NCBI RefSeq assembly: GCF_001429765.1
Contig: NZ_LMJB01000001.1
Coordinates: 125,896 to 189,895, forward strand
Direction of reading: 5' to 3'
Length of the DNA stretch: 64,000 nt
From: Flavobacterium sp. Root901
GTDB taxonomy: Bacteria > Bacteroidota > Bacteroidia > Flavobacteriales > Flavobacteriaceae
Positions 58,529 through 64,000 of this stretch are shown here, in pieces (the first letter of the stretch is position 1; each line of letters opens with the position of its first letter). The position numbers were made by a program, and so were the translations under genes. Below the pieces are notes generated by a model, which was not told the origin of the DNA, ran no database searches, and was given only the letters and a program-made list of their open reading frames with translations.

Positions 58529-58549
58529 AAAATATTGTGATTAAAATGT

Positions 58550-59239
58550 TTAATCCAGAATAAAACTCACACTAACATTTGCTGTAATTTCGATTTCGCC
58601 AATTGCTAAAGTTTCGTTTGAAGCTCCTGCATTATCCGCTTCCATTGATTTCATGGCTGCGTACATTGGCTGTGGGTGATAGATTTGTGAATTATCTGAG
58701 ATCACATAAGCTTTACCTACTTTTTGTCCTAATACAGAAACATAATCTTCTGCTTTTGCTTTAGCATCTTTCATAGCTAATTTTCTGGCTTCTGATTGTA
58801 ATGACGCTAACTTTGAAGATTCAAAAGAAACTCTGTCAATACGGTTAATTCCCTGTTGAACCAAACCTTCCATTAATTCATCATATTTAGATAAATCTTT
58901 TAGGATAATTTCTACAGTCTGTGTTGCATTATAGCTTGTTTTCTTTTTTTCGTAGTCATATTGTGGATTAAGTGCCACTTGTTTTGTTTTGAAATCTGCT
59001 GTTGGAAGATTCATTTTTTTAATGAATTTCAAAACAGCATCCATTTTTTCGTCATTTTGTTTTTTGACATCTTTAGCATTATTCCCTTTTGTTTCAACGG
59101 TAGCCGAAATACAAACCTGATCAGGTGCTGTTTTTACTTTTCCTTCTCCATTTACATTAATTTGAGGAATTTGTTTGGTTTCTTGGCCGTAAGACATAGT
59201 CATAAACATGATTGTTAAAAATAATACTAGTTTTTTCAT
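58550..59239 (-). CDS. SIMPL-domain (DUF541) secreted protein
   Basis: This 229-residue protein has a signal peptide (about 1-18, ending SYGQ) and a SIMPL/DUF541 domain: INVNGEGKVKTAPDQVCISA at the start, KTKQVALNPQYDYEKKK, and AMKDAKAKAEDYVSVLGQKV near residue 160. Such periplasmic or surface proteins form oligomeric beta-rich rings; their biological role is poorly known. It stands alone. Confidence 0.85.
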   Translation of the reverse strand: MKKLVLFLTIMFMTMSYGQETKQIPQINVNGEGKVKTAPDQVCISATVETKGNNAKDVKKQNDEKMDAVLKFIKKMNLPTADFKTKQVALNPQYDYEKKKTSYNATQTVEIILKDLSKYDELMEGLVQQGINRIDRVSFESSKLASLQSEARKLAMKDAKAKAEDYVSVLGQKVGKAYVISDNSQIYHPQPMYAAMKSMEADNAGASNETLAIGEIEITANVSVSFILD

Positions 59240-59292
59240 TTCTGTGATATTTTAAGTTATTTGATTAAGGCATTTCAAAAGTTATGCCAGCA

Positions 59293-59931
59293 TTATAATT
59301 TTCCGAGTTTAGCCATTCCAAAAAGTATCAAAATTGGAATAAGGAGCAGCACCACAATAAATGTATGATCTGAAACTAAAGAAGGCTGTTTTATCAAAGT
59401 AATTAAGTATCCGCCAATTGCGCCTCCAAAATGCGCCGTATGACCAATATTATCATTTTTAGCTTTCATTCCGTAAATAGAATACAATAAATATAAAATT
59501 CCGAAAAGATAAGCCGGAATCGGAATTATACCAAAAATTCCCAGTGTCATATCCGGCTGAAGCAAAATTGCCGAATACAAAACTCCTGTCACAGCTCCGG
59601 ATGCTCCTACTGCACGGTAACTGTAATCATTTTTATGAAATAACATTGTAAGGAGACTTCCGAAAATCAAACTTCCAAAATAAACCAGAACAAAAGAAAA
59701 AGTACTCAAACCATCTATAACTACCGGTGCAAACATCCACAATGTAAACATGTTAAAAATCAAATGCATTATATCAACATGCAAAAAACCAGATGAAAGC
59801 ATTCTGATTTGTTCTCCTGCACGAATGCTTCCGATATGAAATTCATATTTTCTAAAAAAATAAAGATCGTTAAAACCCTTATAGCTGATTAATACGTTGG
59901 CCACTATAATTCCAATTAAAATGGTATTCAT
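59293..59931 (-). CDS. Rhomboid-family intramembrane serine protease
   Basis: This 212-residue membrane protein has about six helices. Key residues are seen in HLIFNMFTLW (the first His and Asn of the rhomboid HxxxN pattern), GASGAVTGVLY (catalytic Ser) and HTAHFGGAIGGYL (catalytic His). Rhomboids cut membrane proteins within the lipid bilayer. All three active-site parts are present, so it is probably active. It stands alone between the SIMPL gene and the divergent acyltransferase gene. Confidence 0.9.
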   Translation of the reverse strand: MNTILIGIIVANVLISYKGFNDLYFFRKYEFHIGSIRAGEQIRMLSSGFLHVDIMHLIFNMFTLWMFAPVVIDGLSTFSFVLVYFGSLIFGSLLTMLFHKNDYSYRAVGASGAVTGVLYSAILLQPDMTLGIFGIIPIPAYLFGILYLLYSIYGMKAKNDNIGHTAHFGGAIGGYLITLIKQPSLVSDHTFIVVLLLIPILILFGMAKLGKL

Positions 59932-60020
59932 AAATAATATTTAATGTGAAGTGTAAAGATAATTAATATCTGTCATAAGTTGATGAGATTCCAAAATATC
60001 CAGTCTATTCATTTTTACGT

Positions 60021-60028
60021 TATATTTG
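60021..60028 (+). promoter_or_regulatory. -7 promoter element of the lipid A acyltransferase gene
   Basis: TATATTTG matches TAnnTTTG, only 16 bp before the ATG at 60045, so the transcript would have a very short leader. No TTG lies at the -33 distance. Confidence 0.45.
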
Positions 60029-60044
60029 CAGAAAAAAATATTAG

Positions 60045-60920
60045 ATGCAATTTATTGTTTATATAATAGCCTTTCCTTTACTTTGGCTAATTTCTATACT
60101 CCCATTTCGCTTATTTTATTTATTTTCAGATTTTGTATACTTTTTAGTTTACAGAGTCATTGCATATCGTAAAAAAGTAGTGCGCGAAAATCTGGCTCTT
60201 ACTTTTCCTCATTTAAGCAAAGCGGAAAGAAAAGAAATCGAAAAAAAATTCTATCATCATATGTGTGACATGTTTTTGGAGATGATAAAAACAATGAGCA
60301 TTACGCCTGAAGAAATGGAAAAACGTTTTCATGTAACTAATATAGAATTGGTTCAGGATTATGCAAAACAAGGCAAAAGTGTAATCCTTTTTGCTTCGCA
60401 TTATGCAAGTTACGAATGGCTTTTAACAATAAACCCTAAAATTGGTTTTCAGGGAATTGCAGTTTATAAAAAAATTGCCAACCCGTATTTTGACAAGTTA
60501 ATCCGAAAAATACGTTCAAAATATAATACAGAATTAGTTGAAACAAGGAAAGCGATCCCAACTATGGCGCAAAATCAGCGTGATGGTAAATTAAGTATGT
60601 ACGGCCTTGCAAGCGACCAATCGCCTAAACTGGACAGAATTTTTCATTCGATGAAATTTATGGGAATTGAGGTTCCTGTACATACAGGTGCCGAAATGCT
60701 GGCAAAAAAATACAATTTGAGTGTTATAATGGTTAAAGTAAAAAAGGTTGCAAGAGGATATTATGAAGCTACATTTTTGCCAATTGCCGATAATCCGAAT
60801 GATTATAAGAATTTTGATATCACTGAGAAATATTTAAAAGAGGTAGAAAAACAGATTCTCGAAGCTCCGGAATTTTATCTATGGACACATAAAAGATGGA
60901 AACATCGTGTAAAAGAATAA
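60045..60920 (+). CDS. Lysophospholipid acyltransferase of the LpxL/HtrB family
   Basis: This 291-residue protein has one N-terminal membrane segment (about 1-22, YIIAFPLLWLISILPFRLFY) and the HX4E motif in SHYASYEW (about 117-124), which places a secondary acyl chain on lipid A. ASDQSPKLDRIFHSMKFMG follows in the middle, and EFYLWTHKRWKHR near the end matches the conserved LxxHRRWK region. Its job is to complete lipid A in the inner membrane. It stands alone and is followed by a strong terminator. Confidence 0.9.
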   Translation: MQFIVYIIAFPLLWLISILPFRLFYLFSDFVYFLVYRVIAYRKKVVRENLALTFPHLSKAERKEIEKKFYHHMCDMFLEMIKTMSITPEEMEKRFHVTNIELVQDYAKQGKSVILFASHYASYEWLLTINPKIGFQGIAVYKKIANPYFDKLIRKIRSKYNTELVETRKAIPTMAQNQRDGKLSMYGLASDQSPKLDRIFHSMKFMGIEVPVHTGAEMLAKKYNLSVIMVKVKKVARGYYEATFLPIADNPNDYKNFDITEKYLKEVEKQILEAPEFYLWTHKRWKHRVKE

Positions 60921-60925
60921 TCTGC

Positions 60926-60970
60926 AAAAGAAAATCCAAAAAGCAATCTGTTTTTTGGATTTTCTTTTTT
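60926..60970. terminator. Terminator after the lipid A acyltransferase gene
   Basis: AAAAGAAAATCCAAAAA (60926-60942) pairs with TTTTTTGGATTTTCTTTTTT (60951-60970). A second short hairpin, AAACCCAT/ATGGGTTT, occurs at 61013-61032 within the intergenic region before the GH128 gene. Confidence 0.85.
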
Positions 60971-61047
60971 ATACTAATTCAGTAAATTTACCAATCCGGT
61001 TTAAACCCGTTCAAACCCATCTTGATGGGTTTTTGTAATATTTTTTT

Positions 61048-61081
61048 TTGACTTAAAAATTACTCAAACCATATAAATTTG
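61048..61081 (+). promoter_or_regulatory. Promoter of the GH128 gene
   Basis: TTG (61048-61050), 23 bp, then TAAATTTG (61074-61081) matches the Bacteroidota consensus. The chosen ATG at 61124 follows 42 bp downstream, which also supports that start over a TTG at 61079 that lies inside the -7 box. Confidence 0.65.
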
Positions 61082-61123
61082 AAGTTAACTAAATCAATAA
61101 AAAAACCTCATCAAAATTTAACC

Positions 61124-62608
61124 ATGATTAGAAAATTACTCTTTAGATTTTCGTTGATAATTCTTTCAGGTTCGGCTTTTGCCCAAAGTCCAAAACGCGG
61201 AATCGCTTACGGAAATAATTCAACTGCAGATTTATTAGCGCTTAAACCCGGCATTTCCTGGTGGTACAATTGGGGATCACTTCCGGAAAATGATACAAAC
61301 GCAAATTATGCTTCTATTGGCATAGAATATGTTCCGATGATTTGGGGAAAATTAAGTGATACCGATTTACAGGCTTTTATAGACCGTATAAAACCCGGAG
61401 CCAAATATCTTTTGGCATTTAATGAACCTAATTTTAATGACGGAGCACGTTTGACTCCTCAGGAAGCCGTAAATGCATGGGCAAATGTTGAAAAAGTTGC
61501 CGCTGCAAAAAATTTAGAAATCGTCAGTGCATCTCCTGCTTTTAATGGTCCTGATAATTATGGCGGTTACAGCAGTCCTACCGCATGGCACGATCAATTT
61601 TTTCTTTTGTGCCCTAATTGTAAAGTCGATTATATTGCTTTTCATACTTACGATAGTTCTGCCGGTGCCGTTATTGGAGTAACTGGACTTTTAAAAAACT
61701 ACAACCGTCCGGTTTGGGTAACTGAATTTGCAAATAGAGTAATACAGTCTGAAGCAGATAAAATTTCATTTATGAAGCAAATCGTAAATAGTTTTGAAAA
61801 CGATCCTGATATTTACAGATATTCATGGTTTACGGGCCGCGTTCCAGCCAATTGGGCTGATATGCAGGAAGGTCAGTTATTAAGTCCTGCAAGCGGTGTT
61901 TTAAAACCAATTGGAACTGCTTATATAAACGAAAGTTTTACAACAAAAAAAATGACCGTTCCCGGAAGAATAACGGCCAATAAACATTACAGAAGAAAAG
62001 GAACCGGACTACAAAACACAACAGATTCCGGAACCGGACAAAACGTTTGTTTTATCGAAAGCGGCGATTGGAACGAATTTATGCTGAATGTTACAGATGC
62101 CGGAACTTATAATTTAACGTTTAGAGTTGCCTCACCAACTATTCCCGGAAAATTTGATATTCTAGTAAATAATGTTGTGGTAAAAACCGATGAAACCTTT
62201 CCTCCAACTGGTGACTGGCAGACTTATGCGGATAAAGTTGTAAACGGTGTTACGCTTCCAAAAGGTGAAGTTTATCTGAAAATTAAATTCAAATCAAACG
62301 ATATGAATTTTAATTATATTGATGTTGCTGCGGCAAATTTGGGCGTAAATGATCCAAAGGCTGAGAGTGATTCTTTTACCATTTATCCAAACCCAATTAA
62401 AGTGCAGTCAACACTTCACATTAAATCGTTTACGACTGAACCTTTATCTTTAAAAATAATTGACATAAACGGAAAAGTATGTTTTGCATCTGATGATCAC
62501 TTTACAAATGAAGATATTAAAATTGGAGATAAATTAGCAAGTGGCGTTTATATTGTAAATGTTTCTTACGGCTCGGTTAAAAAATCAATGAAAGTTATAA
62601 AAAACTAA
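61124..62608 (+). CDS. Secreted GH128 beta-1,3-glucanase with CBM and T9SS sorting domain
   Basis: From the ATG at 61124 this is a 494-residue protein with a signal peptide (about 1-20). A GH128-type catalytic domain (about 22-260) has the acid/base Glu in AFNEPNFND and the nucleophile Glu in PVWVTEFANR. A carbohydrate-binding module (CBM6-like, about 275-410) includes FIESGDWNEFMLNVTDAGTY, and a type IX secretion sorting domain closes the protein (about 425-494: FTIYPNPIKVQSTL, GVYIVNVSYGSVKKSMKVIK). Such enzymes attack beta-1,3-glucan, a fungal and algal wall polymer. Together with the alpha-mannan locus this points to fungal cell-wall use. It is monocistronic. Confidence 0.88.
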   Translation: MIRKLLFRFSLIILSGSAFAQSPKRGIAYGNNSTADLLALKPGISWWYNWGSLPENDTNANYASIGIEYVPMIWGKLSDTDLQAFIDRIKPGAKYLLAFNEPNFNDGARLTPQEAVNAWANVEKVAAAKNLEIVSASPAFNGPDNYGGYSSPTAWHDQFFLLCPNCKVDYIAFHTYDSSAGAVIGVTGLLKNYNRPVWVTEFANRVIQSEADKISFMKQIVNSFENDPDIYRYSWFTGRVPANWADMQEGQLLSPASGVLKPIGTAYINESFTTKKMTVPGRITANKHYRRKGTGLQNTTDSGTGQNVCFIESGDWNEFMLNVTDAGTYNLTFRVASPTIPGKFDILVNNVVVKTDETFPPTGDWQTYADKVVNGVTLPKGEVYLKIKFKSNDMNFNYIDVAAANLGVNDPKAESDSFTIYPNPIKVQSTLHIKSFTTEPLSLKIIDINGKVCFASDDHFTNEDIKIGDKLASGVYIVNVSYGSVKKSMKVIKN

Positions 62609-62611
62609 TTC

Positions 62612-62650
62612 AAAAAAAGCGCCTTTCAAATTACTGAAAGGCGCTTTTTT
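62612..62650. terminator. Bidirectional terminator
   Basis: AAAAAAAGCGCCTTTCA (62612-62628) pairs with TGAAAGGCGCTTTTTT (62635-62650). It serves the GH128 gene and the convergent GlmM-like gene, which ends at 62669. Confidence 0.9.
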
Positions 62651-62668
62651 ATTGTGTTATTACAAAAA

Positions 62669-64000
62669 TTAAATCCCTGCAATCTCTTTTATTTCATCAA
62701 TAATTCGAAGTGCTAATTTATCAGCCGCGTCTTGTGAAGGTGCTTCTGTATAAATTCTGATAATTGGTTCTGTATTTGATTTTCTTAAATGAACCCATTC
62801 ATTTTCAAAATCAATTTTTACACCGTCAATTGTCGAAATATCTTCGTTTTTATATTTATCGGTCATAGCTGTTAAAATCGCATCAACATCAATTTGAGGT
62901 GTCAATTCAATTTTATTTTTACTCATATAGTACTCAGGATATGAAGCTCTCAAAGCAGAAACTGATATTTTTTTATTTGCCAAATGTGTTAAAAATAAAG
63001 CAACACCTACCAGACTGTCACGACCGTAATGCAATTCCGGATAGATGATTCCGCCGTTTCCTTCGCCTCCAATAACTGCATTATTTTTTTTCATTAATTC
63101 AACAACATTTACCTCACCTACTGCACTTGCTTCGTAGCTTCCGTTATGCGTATTTGTAACATCTCTCAATGCGCGGGAAGATGACATATTTGAAACTGTA
63201 TTTCCTGGAGTTTTACTCAAAACATAATCAGCACAAGCAACTAATGTATATTCTTCACCAAACATTTCTCCGTCTTCGCTGATAAAAGCCAAACGATCAA
63301 CATCGGGATCAACTACAATTCCTAAGTGGGCATTTTCTTTTACAACCAACTCAGAAATATCTGTTAAATGTTCTTTTAGAGGTTCCGGATTGTGAGGAAA
63401 ATGTCCGTTTGGTTCGCAGTATAACTTTACAACTTCAACGCCCATTTGCTCTAATAAATTCGGGATAATAATACCGCCTGAAGAATTTACTCCATCAACA
63501 ACAACTTTAAATTTTGCATCTTTAACAGCCTGAACATCAACTAAAGGCAAATTTAAAACTTCATCGATATGAATATCCATATAAGCATCATTTGCTGTAA
63601 TTTCTCCCAAATTATCTACATCAGAGAAATCAAAAGCTTCTGCTTCTGCAATCTCCAGAATTTTAGCACCGTCGTCGCCGCTCAAAAATTCGCCTTTTTC
63701 ATTCAGTAATTTTAAAGCATTCCATTGTTTTGGATTATGAGATGCTGTCAGTATAATTCCTCCGTCGGCTTTTTCAAGAGGAACCGCAACTTCAACTGTT
63801 GGGGTTGTCGAAAGTCCAAGATCAATTACATTGATTCCAAGACCGATTAAAGTATTTACCACCAGATTGTGAATCATTGGTCCGGAGATTCTCGCGTCAC
63901 GGCCAATAACAACTGTCAGTTTTTCTTTTGAAGTATTATTTTTAAGAAAAGTCCCGTATGCCGATGCAAATTTTACAGCATCAACAGGAGTCAGGTTATC
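62669..64000 (-). CDS. glmM: Phosphoglucosamine mutase-like protein, N-terminus cut by window edge
   Basis: The frame is open from the stop at 62669 to the window edge at 64000 (about 443 residues), so the true start lies outside. The internal ATG at 63877 is not the start because the active-site phosphoserine loop GRDARISGPM lies upstream of it, at about 63878-63910. The metal-binding loop is DPDVDRLAF, the sugar-binding loop is GEGNGG, and the phosphate-binding loop RKSNTEPIIRIY is near the C-terminus. The enzyme converts glucosamine-6-phosphate to glucosamine-1-phosphate, a precursor of peptidoglycan and LPS. Phosphomannomutase or phosphoglucomutase activity is the near alternative, but GEGNGG favours the GlmM group. 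Confidence 0.82.
   Translation of the reverse strand, partial: DNLTPVDAVKFASAYGTFLKNNTSKEKLTVVIGRDARISGPMIHNLVVNTLIGLGINVIDLGLSTTPTVEVAVPLEKADGGIILTASHNPKQWNALKLLNEKGEFLSGDDGAKILEIAEAEAFDFSDVDNLGEITANDAYMDIHIDEVLNLPLVDVQAVKDAKFKVVVDGVNSSGGIIIPNLLEQMGVEVVKLYCEPNGHFPHNPEPLKEHLTDISELVVKENAHLGIVVDPDVDRLAFISEDGEMFGEEYTLVACADYVLSKTPGNTVSNMSSSRALRDVTNTHNGSYEASAVGEVNVVELMKKNNAVIGGEGNGGIIYPELHYGRDSLVGVALFLTHLANKKISVSALRASYPEYYMSKNKIELTPQIDVDAILTAMTDKYKNEDISTIDGVKIDFENEWVHLRKSNTEPIIRIYTEAPSQDAADKLALRIIDEIKEIAGI

Noticed and set aside
61079..61123. TTG start for the GH128 gene
   Set aside because: It lies inside the -7 promoter box, and the ATG at 61124 gives a clean signal peptide.

Overview
The window looks like chromosomal DNA of a Bacteroidota bacterium of the family Flavobacteriaceae, most likely Flavobacterium. 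It is AT-rich. It carries a SusC/SusD pair, a type IX secretion C-terminal sorting domain, and several promoters with the Bacteroidota -7 element TAnnTTTG. I see no tRNA, rRNA, CRISPR array, insertion sequence or prophage.

Layout. (1) 1-19207, minus strand: a polysaccharide utilization locus for alpha-mannan. Transcription starts upstream of susC (17709) and runs leftwards through SusC, SusD, a SusE-like lipoprotein, GH76, GH2, GH92, GH125, GH92, a ROK-type kinase and a GH97 that leaves the window at base 1. A LacI-type regulator (18182-19207) lies upstream. An 18-bp palindrome overlaps the susC promoter, and related sites lie upstream of lacI. (2) 19631-21625: a SnoaL-like protein and a surface-type protein with a coiled-coil tail. 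(3) 21724-42263: a large RiPP (ribosomally made, modified peptide) locus of the NHLP/proteusin type. It has eight precursor genes with nitrile-hydratase-like leaders and Gly-Gly cleavage sites. The export machinery is a C39-peptidase ABC transporter, a second ABC transporter, an HlyD-type adaptor and a TolC-type channel. Further genes are a LanM-type dehydratase without its cyclase domain, a FeeM/LuxI-like GNAT acyltransferase, a ThiF/E1-like enzyme, a HEXXH protein, an adenylate cyclase, a stand-alone cyclic-nucleotide-binding protein and two regulators. This is the most unusual part of the window. (4) 42481-53692: a MATE exporter and a hydroxamate siderophore operon of the desferrioxamine/bisucaberin type: decarboxylase, N-hydroxylase, a membrane acyltransferase, a GNAT-IucA/IucC fusion, then the same two activities again as separate genes. 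A LuxR-type response regulator lies upstream. (5) 53882-64000: mostly housekeeping and stress genes. These are a polysaccharide deacetylase, a luciferase-like monooxygenase, four very small stress-type genes, an SDR, a Crp/Fnr regulator, a SIMPL protein, a rhomboid protease, a lipid A acyltransferase, a secreted GH128 glucanase and a GlmM that leaves the window at the right edge.

How the parts work together. The mannan locus would bind and cut alpha-mannan at the surface (SusC/D/E, GH76) and trim it to monosaccharides in the periplasm (GH92 x2, GH125, GH2, GH97). With the GH128 beta-1,3-glucanase it suggests feeding on fungal cell walls. In the RiPP locus, the leaders would guide modification and the C39 transporter would cut after Gly-Gly and export the cores. 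Only one of the eight cores contains a cysteine, so classical lanthionine rings cannot be the general product. An ATP-type adenylate cyclase and a cyclic-nucleotide-binding protein in the same locus raise the possibility that cAMP controls the pathway.

All functional calls rest on motifs read by eye. No alignment or database search was run.
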